From: Cryptomeria japonica
Lineage: Eukaryota > Streptophyta > Pinopsida > Cupressales > Cupressaceae
Length of the DNA: 64,000 bases
NCBI RefSeq assembly: GCF_030272615.1
Contig: NC_081413.1
Span: 329,618,802 to 329,682,801 of the forward strand
Reading direction: 5' to 3'
Shown: piece by piece, positions 12,500 to 23,712 of the stretch
Layout of the letters: each line of letters starts with the position of its first letter
Position numbering within the stretch: position 1 is the stretch's first letter
Position numbers and translations under genes: made by a program
Notes under the pieces: generated by a model
What the model was told of the DNA's origin: nothing
The model's database searches: none
Seen by the model: only the letters and a program-made list of their open reading frames with translations

Positions 12500-14798
12500 A
12501 TGAACTTAGGGATTAGTTAAAAACAACAAAGGACTAAGAAATGCATAAAAACAAAATGCATGAAAGTAACAATGGGTCCTGACAACTAGGCTTGATGAGG
12601 TACCCAACTACAAAAGATCTTTGTAAAGCGGAGAAATAGAGAAAACCTCATGGGAAAAACTCTACTCCAAAAGAGATGAAGGCTAGTGAAGAACTAAAAA
12701 AGCCTCCAAACTAGAGAATGTTCCAGAAAATAGGAACAAAGGATGAACATGAAGAACACCACTGAAGCATGAAGCTGCAAACACTGTCGAAGAATAACTA
12801 TCGATCTGAAGAACCTCCATTGAAATATAAGATGATCAGGCAGAGAAGACTATAATCTGTATGAGTGCCTTCAAATAATACTACTTGAATCAGATGACAA
12901 ACAAAGGCAAACAACTAAACTCGAAGATACAGATGGCAAAAAACACCAAAGTCTGAAGAGGTGATCAATCGAAGATGGAAGGTTGCCTCCAAAAATAGGA
13001 ATGAAAGAGTGTCCATATGGTAAATGATCCATCTCACTGAAATGCATAGGTAACCAGCCACTGCATCCGCCTAGTACATAGGAATAAATACCGAATACAT
13101 AGCTCACTCCAATGAACCAAGGAAGCATTAGAACCAACAACCAACAAGAGAAACCCCCCATAATGTTAAAATGGGAGAGGTGACAGGTACACCAAAATTG
13201 AATGCCAAGAAAAACTACATGACGAAGAACCCGAGACATCGAGAGTGCAACAAAAAGTACAAACACATATAAAGGCTAGTGTCATGGAAGGAACACTTAC
13301 TTGACACATCATGAGGCTAATATCGTGGAAGGAACACTCACATGACAAAGGTAGATGGCAAACAAAGGCAAACATCAAACCCCCCCATGACACTTTATAA
13401 TGGAGTGTGAGTGCAATAAGGCACAAGATGTGCAAGATCCCAATCATACAAGGCATAGTGGCACTTTATCTTAGTGTGTTTGCAAAAAGGAAAATGCTTA
13501 CAAAATGATGTATACAATACTCAAAAAAGACAAAAGGCTCGAAATACATGAAGAACATCCAAAAACAAGTCATCCCATGCAAACGAGAAGCTTTCACGAT
13601 CTCATATATCCAAGTAATTCATGAGAGTGTGAAAACACAAAAAACTGATTAAAATTTACTTAGAGTAAAATCTAGAAAAAGTGCATGGATGGCTGTGAAG
13701 AGCTCTGAAACACCATCCCAACGCCTCTGGAATTGTGAAAAATGGAGAAACTGGAGAAACGATATGAGCTCGGGACTGAAAATAACACCTCTAAATTCAA
13801 ATGGATATTTAATGTACCAGAAGAAAAACCAGGCTATGAAAGACACAAATATGGAAAGTAGATGAAACTAGCTTTCCAACGATATCTTGTTTGCCAAAAA
13901 ACAATATCGTATGCCCAAGTTATGGCCAAAAGAAAAAACCCCTCTTTTAGGGCACAAAGAGGGTCTTAAGGGGCCATGCACAACTGTTTGTATTGCTGAT
14001 GTCAACATGATGTCATGTTGATGTTAGTGGAATATTACGAGAATATTCCCTCCTTGCCGAAAAAAAATAGTCATCGGAAAAAAAAAAGATCTCGGATAAA
14101 AAAATACCACTGGAAAAAATCACTGGCGCTAGAAAAGGGCCTTGGCTGGAAAAAAAATCCGATGGGCTGGGAGCTGAGGCGACGGTGGTTGGAAGGTGAT
14201 GGCCGGTGGCCAACGGGTATGGAGGCTAGAGGGAAGCGCCGACACAGAGGTCGGAGGGCGGTAGGCGGCACAGAGGCCAGAGGGCGGTGGCTGGTGACCT
14301 GAAGGAGGGTGACGAGGGCCAGGGAAAAATTGTCAGCCCTACTATAGCCGGAGGGTGCACGAAGGGGGGTGGGGTGCAGGGTCCATGACCTACTGCAGGC
14401 CGTACGAATCGACAGAGGCCACTAACCCCCCCATTTGCTTTTAAAAAAAACTTTTGACAAATTTTTTTCATTTTGGCCTGGGTATGCTATAAAACTGCCC
14501 AAATTTTTTCTTTAATAAATTTTATTTTATTTTTTTAACAAATTTCTCGAAATTCGTGCCCAAAATTGGGCAAAACCCAATTTTTTTTTCCAGAGGCTAA
14601 AGTTGTCCAAATTTGATAAATTTTATATGAAAATGGGGGTTTTGGGGTGTTCTAAGGTCAACAATGAGGTTCGTTTGAGCCCAAAATGCCCAAAAGAAAA
14701 GAAGCACCCTAGATCCAAATAAAAAGCTTTGAAAAAACTTGAAACCCTAGCCTCCAAAAATCTTCTGAAAAATCAAGAACATGCAACAAAAAATTTGA

Positions 14799-14810
14799 GC
14801 TCTGATACCA
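14799..14810 (-). other. Primer binding site (tRNA-Met type) of the mini-copia
   Basis: On the minus strand TGGTATCAGAGC follows the 5' LTR end directly. This is the standard plant copia PBS, complementary to initiator tRNA-Met. Confidence 0.92.
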
Positions 14811-15116
14811 TGAAGAAGTTGAGAAATACAACTTCAGATATCCCAAGAACACCTGCAAGCAAAATACCTGTCACAAGAGAAGAATGGAGGCAAAAAAACA
14901 ATAATGGCTCTGAAGAAAAAAATTATCATTTAGAGAGGGAATTTAATAAAAAAGTATAATACAATCCTTATAAAAGGAGATTAGCAACCCTAAAGGGATA
15001 ATTTGTATTTAATAATTCTACAATATTATTAAATGCCTAAGTTTAGCTTAAGCGTAGAGTATAATAGACTAATAATTAAATAAATAATTATTAGCCACAA
15101 CATGATAGCTCTAACA
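14811..15116 (-). repeat. 5' LTR of the mini-copia
   Basis: 306 bp, in minus orientation, flanked by the PBS on its inner side and the GATCC target duplication on its outer side. It is shorter than its partner through indels. Confidence 0.9.
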
Positions 15117-15185
15117 GATCCATTAGATGTCAGATTGTAAATTTTCAAATGTTTGCAGACAGAAGGTTTGAAAAGGCGAAAAACC

Positions 15186-15432
15186 AAAAAAAGTGCTATC
15201 CTAAAAAGCAAAAGTGCTAACCTGCAGAATAAAAGCATTAAACTGTGGAATTTAAGCGCTAAACTACGTAATGATTGTGTGATTTCTTAAACAAAAGTGC
15301 TAACCTAAGCAGTAAAAGCGCTAACCTGTGCAGCAAAAACGCTAACCTAAATGATAAAAACACTAACATATAAAGAGAAAGCATTAAATTGTGTTGTAAA
15401 AGCGCTAATCTAGGCAATAAAAGTGCTACCTC
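15186..15432. repeat. 21-bp-period degenerate tandem array (array 2)
   Basis: About eleven units, typically AAAAGCGCTAACCTGTGCAG, AAAAGTGCTAACCTAAGCAG or AAAAACGCTAACCTAAATGA, at close to 21-bp spacing, with a gap near 15265-15290. It lies ~100-340 nt downstream of the PBS in the minus-strand Ty3 leader and is related to array 1. Confidence 0.78.
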
Positions 15433-15525
15433 ATTTTACACAGGTGTGAAACAGGTTTACAAAAGCGCTAATTCATTAGCGAGAATTAGACAAGATATTA
15501 GAAAAGAATGATGTGCGAGGCCTGA

Positions 15526-15544
15526 GCCCCACATTGGGCACTAA
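15526..15544 (-). other. Primer binding site of the minus-strand Ty3 element
   Basis: On the minus strand TTAGTGCCCAATGTGGGGC follows the LTR end. It resembles the TGG.GCCCAACGTGGGGC class of retroelement PBS, with the first bases changed. Position next to a TG...CA LTR supports it. Confidence 0.65.
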
Positions 15545-15547
15545 AAA

Positions 15548-16648
15548 TGTATCAACTTAAGTTTCACCTCAAAATTAACCTGCAACTTGTTAGCCCATCA
15601 TGAAAATACATAAAACTCAAGCTTCAACCAATGAAACAACATGAAATAAAAGAAAATAAAATTTTTATACCTTCATGGATTATGTCGAGTATTGTGCCCT
15701 AACCCCATTGTTCTTGGTTGCATATGATTTGCTCTCAGACAAGCACTGGTAGCTTCCAAGATGGCAAGCGTGGAATGGACTGATAGATAATATGATATGC
15801 AAAACTATGCTATGAAAATGATTTATGCTAAATTGCTCAAAAACTCTAAAAATGAACTCACAGATGCAAAGATTAAGACTCCTAGTTACTATAAGATTAG
15901 CTATTAGTTTTTAAAATGGCTTAGGAGACCTCTATTTATAGATTTTTGAGTGCATAAGCGTAGGTGGCAGAGATCAACAGTCATGATTAAATCTTGTAAT
16001 TTGGATGGCTATGAGCAAGAGGTTGAGATGTGAGAGATAAAAGTGGAAGATGTTCCTCCTACACCTACAGGATGGAGGAAAAGGTGGAAGGAGAAGCCAA
16101 GTGTCAGAAGGCTCACCTTGACTGAGAGAATATAGGATAGTTGGAGAAGATTTAGGGATAAGAGGACAAGTGGACTCAACTCCATCCAAAGATGTAGGAA
16201 GGTTAGAGAGAATATAGGGAGGTTGAGAAATGTGTGTACGTACACATTATTTGAAGAATAACTTGAAAGTTTGAAGATAATGATGTATTAATATTTAAAA
16301 ATATTATATCTTTAGCCATATGATTGATGAGCTAGCAAAGAAGAAGATGATGCAGAGATGAGATGAGTTGGAAAAGGGAGATTAAAAAATTAAGAAATTA
16401 TTTAATTGATGAGACTATAGGATAGTGGATATAAGTAAATTAAATAATAGATATTTAATTATTCGGGTTAGAAGAAAGGGATATAATGAATTAATTAATT
16501 AAAAGTTTCAATTAAATTAATTAATAGAAGAATATGAAATGAATTAAATAAATTAATCTTTTCAAATCAACTATTTAATAGAAGAATAATTATTAAATAA
16601 ATATAAAATATTTATTTAATTGCTCATAGCCAATTTTATGTGTATACA
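15548..16648 (-). repeat. 5' LTR of the minus-strand Ty3 element
   Basis: On the minus strand it starts TGTATACACATAAAATTGGC, closely paralleling the TGTAGACACCTAAAATTGTC start of the LTRs at 23713 and 34727, and ends ..ATACA at 15548. U3 (16400-16640) holds the same kind of AT-rich palindromes (TTAATTAATT, ATAAATATAAAATATTTAT). A good core promoter lies at 15928-15940, reading TATAAATAGAGG on the minus strand. The right edge abuts LINE sequence. Confidence 0.75.
15928..15940 (-). promoter_or_regulatory. TATA box in the minus-strand Ty3 LTR
   Basis: TATAAATAGAGGT on the minus strand, ~380 nt before the LTR end, the expected place for a retroelement U3/R core promoter. Confidence 0.65.
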
Positions 16649-17314
16649 ATAAGGATGAATATCCTTTTACTAAGGGACTTCTGAACTTATTGAAATCCCC
16701 AAAGAATCCTCCTTTGAAAGACCAAAGTGTGTCTAATTTGACTTTGGATTCTAATGATAAGAGTAAGGAAATACAGTCATTCTTTTGGTGAGGAAGGAGA
16801 AATCCTCTCCCCCCCAAAATCTTCCTGTACTAAAAAGAGCCCTATCTCAATTGATGCCTCTACTTTTGATACCCAAAAGGGTGTTGTCAATTCCTAGGGG
16901 CTAAGTTGTCACAATTTGGATTGCCTTTCTATGGAATTTATTGATGACCCATTGAAAACCCAAGACAAAAGATCTCATCTGGTTGTATCCTCTGAGAATC
17001 AAGAAGGCAAGAGAAATGCTACTTCTAAAAAAAATGATGATCTTGATCATAGGATTACTAGACACGTTGAGCAGGCTACTCCGGATGTTAAGAAAACTGG
17101 CTCCTCCTCAACCATTAAAGGAGACCCTTCTAGTGATGATGAAGAGGAGTGGACAACCCAAAAGAGGAAAACCATAAGCAATAAGATAAATGTAGGATCT
17201 AAGAGCAAGGTAGGTCAACCAAATCAAAGGGCTGCAAGATGTAAAGAAATGACAAGGGAATTCATGAATGGAAGGCAGAGGACCTTAGATAGTAACACTA
17301 AATTCAAAAAATGA
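16649..17314 (+). pseudogene. LINE ORF1 remnant (C-terminal part)
   Basis: From about 16655 a coding-like frame (DEYPFTKGLLNLLK) runs to near 16785 and breaks. Another frame continues from 16916 to 17314 as a lysine- and acid-rich peptide (SSDDEEEWTTQKRK, then a basic tail). Its stop overlaps the ORF2 start as ATGA at 17311-17314, the arrangement expected between ORF1 and ORF2 of plant L1 elements. The N-terminal RNA-binding region is missing, because the sequence is cut at the junction with the Ty3 LTR. Confidence 0.6.
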
Positions 17315-20300
17315 AATCTCTTTCATGGAATATGAAGTGATTAAACAATCCTCGAAAGCAATTTGAGCCGAGGAACTATATTTTTGAATCTAATCTTGAT
17401 GTACTCCTCCTTCAAGAAGTTAAAATGACTGCTCTTATTTTCTCTAATGTCGTTGATAATATATGGCTTAGGGCCTCATTTTTATGAGTGATGCTAATGG
17501 TGCATCAGGTGGTGTGGTCACTTTGTGGAACCCTCAAAAGTTGAATGGAGCTCTTTTCTTTCGTTCCCCGAACTACCTAGCTATAACCTTCACCTCTAAT
17601 AAGTGCAGATGGACCTTATTTAATGTTTATGCCCCTAATTTAAGGTCTAGAAGGAAATTGATCTGGGATAAAATCTCTTCTTTTATTGTTAATGATATGA
17701 ATTCTCTTTGGATGTTGGTGGGCGACTTCAACTTCCCCTTTTTCCTTTTGAAAATCTGGCAAAACTTTGGACTACTCTAACAGTATGATAGATCTGTCAG
17801 ACTTCATAAAAAAATCTAGTCTTCTTGGCATTAAGCTTTCTGGCCAATCACTCACCTAGTCTAACAACTGGAAGGGTGAGAGTCTTATTCAGGTCAAACT
17901 TGATAGGTTTTTGGTCTCTTCTAAGTGGGATATCAGCTTTAATGCTTCTCCCAAAGCTCTCCCAAGAACGGTCTTAGACCATAACCTGATCCTTCTTACT
18001 TGGACTAATAGGCCTCCATTTGGTCCTATCCCTTTCTGCTATGATATAATGTGGAGCAGGAATCTTGACTTCAAAGAGTGTATCCAGACTTGGTAGATGA
18101 CACCCATGTTTTGTGTCTCTCATAAGTTAGAAATCATCAGGAGGAATGATAAAGGATAGAATAGATCTACCTTTGGTGATATCTTTTCTACCAAAAAGGA
18201 AATCACCTAGAAACTTGAATTACTTCAAAATTCTATGACCAAGGATGACCACTCTCTCATGTCTCTCCATGATGAAAAAGAAGCTTGGAGAAAGAAATGG
18301 AATGATGTTTTAAGTAAAGATGAAATTTATTGGAAGAAAAGATCAAGAATTCAATGGCTTAAGGAAGGTGATAGGAACTCAACATTCTTCCACAAATATG
18401 CTTGCAAACACAAGAAAAGGAACACCATTAGGTGCCTTTTGAATGAAAAAAATCAAGAAATTACTAAGGAGCCTCTTATTGGGGAGATGGTGGTGAATCA
18501 TTTATTAAGCGCTTTTATGGAGACTTGTGGCAATGCATCTCCTTTTCTGGAGAATCAACTCTTAGATTTTGTTCCATAGATTATAAGCTTGGTTGATACT
18601 GACCAAATTTTTGGCCCCCTCTCTAAGGAAGAAGTTCATGAAGCTGTGTTCTCTATGGGTGCATATAAAACCCCTAGACCAGATGGTTTCCCTCTTTCTT
18701 TCTTCTAGGAATTTTGGGACATTGTTTCTTATGATGTTACAAGAGCGACAAGAGACTTCTTTCATACTGGTAAGTTGCTAAAGAAACTTAACAACACTTT
18801 CATTGTCATAATTCCGAAAATTCAAGAGCCTAAGCAGATTGGACACTTTAGGCCCATCAGCCTCTGCAAAACCATCTACAATATTTTCTCCAAGGTCCTT
18901 GTTAATATGATTAAGCCTTTTCCTAGATGAGATCATTAGTTGTAACTAAAAGGGCTTTATCCCTGGAAGGCAAATTCTTGATGCAATCATTAACACTCAT
19001 GAAGTCATTCATTCTATGGACAAATGCAAAATACCAAGTATGGTTTTGAAGCTCAATATCTCTTATGATAGAGTTAACTGGAGGTTTCTATACAAAGTCC
19101 TCTTCTGCATTGGTTTTGTGATGGATTCATCAATTTGATTCAACAATGTGTGGAAACTGTGAAGTACTCTGTAATGGTTAATGGTGTTCCAAGGGGATTC
19201 TTTGGTCTTGAAAAGGGCATTAGACAGGGTGATCCCATATCACCCTATCTTTTCATAATGGCTGTTGAATTTCTAAGTAGAAATTTTATGAAGCTAGTTC
19301 ACAATAGAATATTTTTGGGAATTAAGGTTACTTCTACCCTCCCCCCCTCGGTTTTACAATAGTTTGTGGATGACACTACCCTTTTTGGTAAGACCTCTAT
19401 GATTGAAGCTAGAGAATGGAAAACATGCCTCATGAACTATGCCTTGGTTTTGGGCCAACATATCAATTACCAAAAAAGTAACATCTATTTCTTCAATACC
19501 CTCATGAATCTCCAAAGCAAGATTAAGAAAATCATAGGCTGTCAGAGTGTGATTCTTCCTAGAACCTATTTGGGCCTCCCACTGATGGTTAAAGAAGTCA
19601 CCGTGACCTTTTGGAATTCCATTCTTGAGAGACTAAAAAAAAATTGGTGGGTTGGAAAGTAAACTCCCGAGTAATGAGGGTAAGCTAAAACTCCTTACTG
19701 CTTCTCTCCATGGAATTTCGGTTTACTTCTTATCTCTTTTCAAGATCACAGGGAATATGGCTGAGAAACCAAAAAGAGTTTAGAAAAATTTCCTCTGGAC
19801 TGGTTTGTAAGATAAAAGAAGAATGTCTTTAGTTAATTGGGACACAATTTATAAACCAAAACACCAAGGAGGACTAGGAATTAGAAAGATGATTGTCCTT
19901 AACAAAGCCTTTATAACCAAAATGGGGTGGAGGATAACTTTAGGAAATTGTGATTGGTGCAATATTATGAAGGACAAGTATCTTAACTCAAATTTTTTTT
20001 ATTGGGTCCTTTATTTGGGAAATCTCCCTACCAGCTCAAAGATTTGGAATAATATTTTAAAATGCAAGACTTTCATCTTGGATAGTCTCAAATGGAGAAT
20101 TGGCAATGGGGACAAAATTAGATTCTGGGAGGATGTTTGGGTCAATGATAAAACTCTTACTTTTGATCCAAATTTTAATGATTTACAAGTGTTCTACAAA
20201 AGATTCTTTGGTTCCATTGTGAGGGACTACCTTCCCCCCCAAAGAAAATGGAAACAAATCTCTTTATGTTGTCAAAACCAGCCCCACTTTATTCAGAAGG

Positions 20301-21450
20301 CAATTGAACTATAGAAAGAAATTACCAGGATCAGATCCTTCTATTTCCAAGAGATGACAATTTTATCTGGAAAAAGGATTGTAAAGATGATTTCTTAGTT
20401 AAATATGCTTACAATGAACTGTTAAAATGTAATTGGCCAACTGAGTGTTGGCACAAGGTTTGGAACCCCCACCTTATCCCCAAAATTAACTTCTTTTGGT
20501 GGACAACTATGTGTGGAAAAATACTCATTAAAAAGGGATTTCAACTCCCCAATAGGCGCATTATATTTAAGCAGGAAGATGAATCCATTTTACATCTAGT
20601 GATCAATTGCCAGTTTGTTGAAAACATGTGGCTGACTAGAGTCGTAGATAAACTGGAAATTTCTTGGGTCAAAAATTGCAAGCTTCATCATTTCATTGAT
20701 GAATGGAAAAGTCCATCTCACAATCCTTTGATTCAACAACTCTAGAGACAAATCCCTCCCCACATTTCTTGGAGCATATGGAGGGTACGAAACAATATAA
20801 TCTTTAGAGATTCAAAAAACTTAGTTGAGATGGTTTTCAGATCCATGTGTAAACTACTTCTTGAGAATCTTTTAGTCACTACTTGGAAGTGTTTGAGTTA
20901 TCCCCCAACTTCTTATGATGATATAGTAGCCAATAACTGGGGATTGTCTAAGATTATGCTACGTTTGACAATACAAAAAGACTGGCCAGAAAGAACACCA
21001 TTTGGAAACCCCCCAAGTGCTTGGATGGTATAAATTGAATTTTGATGGGGTAGCAAGACATGATAAGGCTGCTGGAGGGGGTGTTATAAGAGGGAATGAA
21101 GTTCAATTGTTCACTACTTACTCTGCTAACCTCAATGATTCTACCAACAACTAGGTGGAATGTATGGCTCTTTACTGGGGAATTAATTTTAATCTCTCGA
21201 TGAACATTAGGACTCTTGAGATTGAAGGAGACTCCAAACTGGATCTTGATGAAACTAAGGGACAAATCAAAATTAATTGGCCCATATAAGACATAATTGA
21301 GGATATAAAAAAACTCCGTTTTAGTTCAGACATGTGTTCACTATTACTCATACCTATAGGGAGGGTAATAAGTGTGTAGATTTAATGGTGGGTATTGGCC
21401 TGCAACTAGATGGTGTTAGATGCTAGAGACAATGAGATGCTATCCTTGTC
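17311..21450 (+). pseudogene. LINE (L1-type) ORF2: endonuclease, reverse transcriptase, RNase H, decayed
   Basis: Domains appear in order across many stops and frameshifts. The AP-endonuclease start is MKSLSWNMK, with a TGA at the tenth codon. It continues with LDVLLLQEVK, GGVVTLWNP, YAPNL and VGDFNF (to about 17745), then LDRFLVS and LDHNLILL (about 17900-17990). The RT follows: FRPISLC (about 18850), KGFIPGRQILDA (about 18950), GIRQGDPISPYLF (about 19220), the catalytic FVDD at 19363-19374 directly after a TAG, and a TYLGLPL thumb motif. A GGLGIRK / WRIGNGDKIRFW region and a Cys-His segment (about 20600) follow. The last domain is a plant-type RNase H with NFDG, IEGDSK and YREGNKCVD (about 21030-21400). 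ORF2 would copy LINE RNA at a nicked target. The RT aspartates survive, but the frame is dead. Confidence 0.85.
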
Positions 21451-21589
21451 CAAATATAATGTTTTCTTAAGGAGGAAAGTAAGATGAAAAATTATAAATG
21501 AAGATCCACTTTACTTGGATTTGGTGTTTCTTCTCGGGGGTGCTCTTGTTCCCTAGTGATGACCAAGAGAAAATAAGGTTGCCGACCTT

Positions 21590-23450
21590 GCAGCAGTACC
21601 ACGTAAGGGCAAGAGAAAATTCAAATTTTATGACTAAATGAAGGCAAACAAATGGAGAGATGACAAAGAAATGACCCACGAAGACAAAATGATGTGGACT
21701 TAGAGGTATTATTTGAATCATAAAGGCGTTCTCGCTATAATTATGAGATGGCATCTCCTATATGATAGAGATAGGAAAATGATTGGACATCTCTTCGACA
21801 AATAAATTTGGCAAGATTGTTGTAGCTATATTAATCTCATTTTTCTAATGAGAATTACTTACTGGCATGTGTGGGGTGTTACTACTAGAAAGGGGGAATT
21901 TAATGACTTACATTGCAATGATGACCTTGATTTCACCACAGACTCAACTAGCTTCTTGAAGAATCCTTTCTTTTCAAAAAATAGTCTCAATAGTAAAATT
22001 TTGAAGTGGAAAAAGTTTACTATTGTGGAGTGTGACATAATGGGATGTGATAGAGTGAGAACTGAGCTAGCCAAGCATGAGGAATTTGAGAACAAGACCA
22101 TTGTTTGGCATATCTGCAAGGAGGGAGGGGTGGCCTATTTCATTGGGGGCATGAACATACATGACGTAGTATTCTCCATGCAATTTGCCTCTTCTTGGGT
22201 AGATCATAGAGTGGCATTGGGTGGGATCTCTTTCGAAATCAATGAAGAGGTAATTGTTAAAGCAACTAGTCTCCCTACCAAAGAAAGAAAATGGAAGAAA
22301 ATAAGTTAGGTGACATAATGAAATCCTCAACCAATTCTTCAGGGAGGATGAGAACCCTATTAAAATTCATGGCGGATTTGATAGAGAAGAGCTCCCTGAA
22401 CCATGGGACTAGGTATGCCTGATGATTATGAAGTACTTTACTTTAGAGGGTTAAATTTTTCTATTTTTATCATTTTCCTTTGTTAAACCACTTCCGCAAC
22501 CATTCCCTCATCTCCTTTCCTTTCTTCCTCCTCCATTGTCTGGAAAAACTATCATTTTGGAGGTTGTTGAGGGTGCCAAATCTCAAGACTGTAAACCTAT
22601 TCCCATCCACCAAGGTCTTATCTTCTGCCTGTATCATTTCATTGGCCCTCTGCCTGTCGCAAGATATTGTGGTTCATGAAACTACAAATTTGGCCTCCCT
22701 TCTCTGAGTGTCCTTGATGTTCCAAGACCTAGTCGAAAAAAGTGCATAAAAAAGACAAAGCTTAGGGTTTTCTAAAGCCCTCCTGAAAGCCCTACCCACA
22801 AAAACACTGAGTGTGACACTGTTGAAGAAAAAAGAAAAACCCCCTCTCCCAATAAAAAAGGGAGAAATTATGCCAAAAAAGAAAAAATCACCATTCATGA
22901 GGTGGGCTCTAAAGATGAGGTAGTGGAGGAAACCAATACCCCAAGGAGATCTAATAGGCTTTCTTCTAAGCCTGTTGGAAAAAAAGAAAAAAAAAGGATT
23001 ATTGAAAATTCGAGGTTGGAAGATGATGATCATCAAGATAGTGAGGAAATGGTCATTAAGTGTAAGGAGGTGCTCACAAGCAAGAAGCAGGAGAAAAATG
23101 AAGAGGACTGGAGACAACCAACAACTTAACTCATGTTTCGGACTCTGGTAATGGACCTATTGACCTTACCTAGGAAATGATGCCTGAGGAAGTGGGAGGG
23201 AATGTGAAGATTTCAGTTAGTACTTGTGAAAATATTTTGACAAGGGCCTGCCCAAAGTGTGCAAATTTAGAGGAAGAGCTCAACAAAACCAATTGGAGAT
23301 TGACGGAGCTGGAGAACAAAATGGCCAGCATCTCCAAATTCGGTCTCCATGTGATGCACAACTCGACCACTACACTATGCCTTCTCCAACATGAAGTGAT
23401 TGGAAAGAATGCCTAAGAGGATGAAAGCTGCAAGGAACTCGACTCTTCAA
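21590..23450 (+). pseudogene. Unnamed coding unit downstream of the LINE ORF2
   Basis: A coding-like frame with occasional stops runs from about 21590 (KGKRKFKFYD, then MRWHLLYDRDRKMIGHLFDK) into an open stretch 21848-22309 (WGVTTRKGEFNDL, GGVAYFIGGMNIHDVVFSMQFA, ATSLPTKERKWKK). In shifted frames it continues as NQFFREDENPIKIHGGFDRE, a hydrophobic stretch, and a basic tail (NTPRRSNRLSSKPVGKKEKK, about 22930). It closes with a helical Cys-bearing segment (CPKCANLEEELNK, about 23250). The FREDE..HGGF..E..PEPWD segment reminds me of the 'putative plant transposon protein' domain of plant repeats, but I am not certain. It sits between LINE RNase H and the LINE-like 3' tail, so it could be a LINE accessory ORF or a separate insertion. 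Confidence 0.45.
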
Positions 23451-23712
23451 GTTCTTAATTGAGGACTAGGCCAATGTGTTTCATCAGGCTGGATGCAAAA
23501 TTGGTAAGAATTGTTAGAGATTTTATCCCTTTTAGTTTATCTTTTTTTGTTTCATGCCATCTTGGCTAGACCTTAATCTTGTTTTCATGATGTTTGTTAG
23601 TAGATTAGATAGTTTTCTAATATTGTTATTAACTATAGTTATATGCTGGCGAAATACTATTACTATTAGAATTGTTTTGTTGTAGGTGTTCTTATTTTGT
23701 TATGTTAGTAGT

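Larger units (their letters stand above)
12138..15116 (-). mobile_element. Non-autonomous copia-type LTR element, ~3.0 kb
   Basis: Both LTRs end TG...CA on their outer edges. The PBS complements initiator tRNA-Met, the PPT is a C7 run on the plus strand, and the flanks carry a near-perfect 5-bp target duplication (GATCT at 12133-12137, GATCC at 15117-15121). At under 3 kb with no gag or pol reading frame, it must depend on an autonomous copia for movement. The interior (12500-14800) has no recognisable gene. It includes a short GC-rich island at 14160-14420 and an A-rich leader near 14700. It is inserted in the leader of the Ty3 remnant that spans 9503-16648. Confidence 0.85.
9503..16648 (-). 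mobile_element. Ty3/gypsy LTR element remnant, minus strand, interrupted by a mini-copia
   Basis: In minus-strand order this element shows an LTR (16648-15548), a PBS, a 21-bp-period array, the nested copia insertion (15116-12138), a leader block shared with the 11.8 kb Ty3 element of this window, a second 21-bp-period array, a possible Gag remnant and an integrase C-terminal tail. Protease, RT, RNase H and the integrase core are not visible. The second LTR and the left boundary were not found, so the element is internally deleted and probably truncated. With the nested copia removed, the shared leader block sits ~0.9 kb from the PBS, as it does in the element at 23713. Confidence 0.7.

Noticed and set aside
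12871-13456. Two overlapping minus-strand frames (131 and 96 codons) in the mini-copia
   Set aside because: They overlap each other in different frames, are Cys/Ser/Leu-rich without motifs, and lie in the interior of a non-autonomous element.
10790-15432. 21-bp arrays as CRISPR or iteron origins
   Set aside because: Units are contiguous and degenerate without spacers, in a retroelement leader, with no replication gene nearby.
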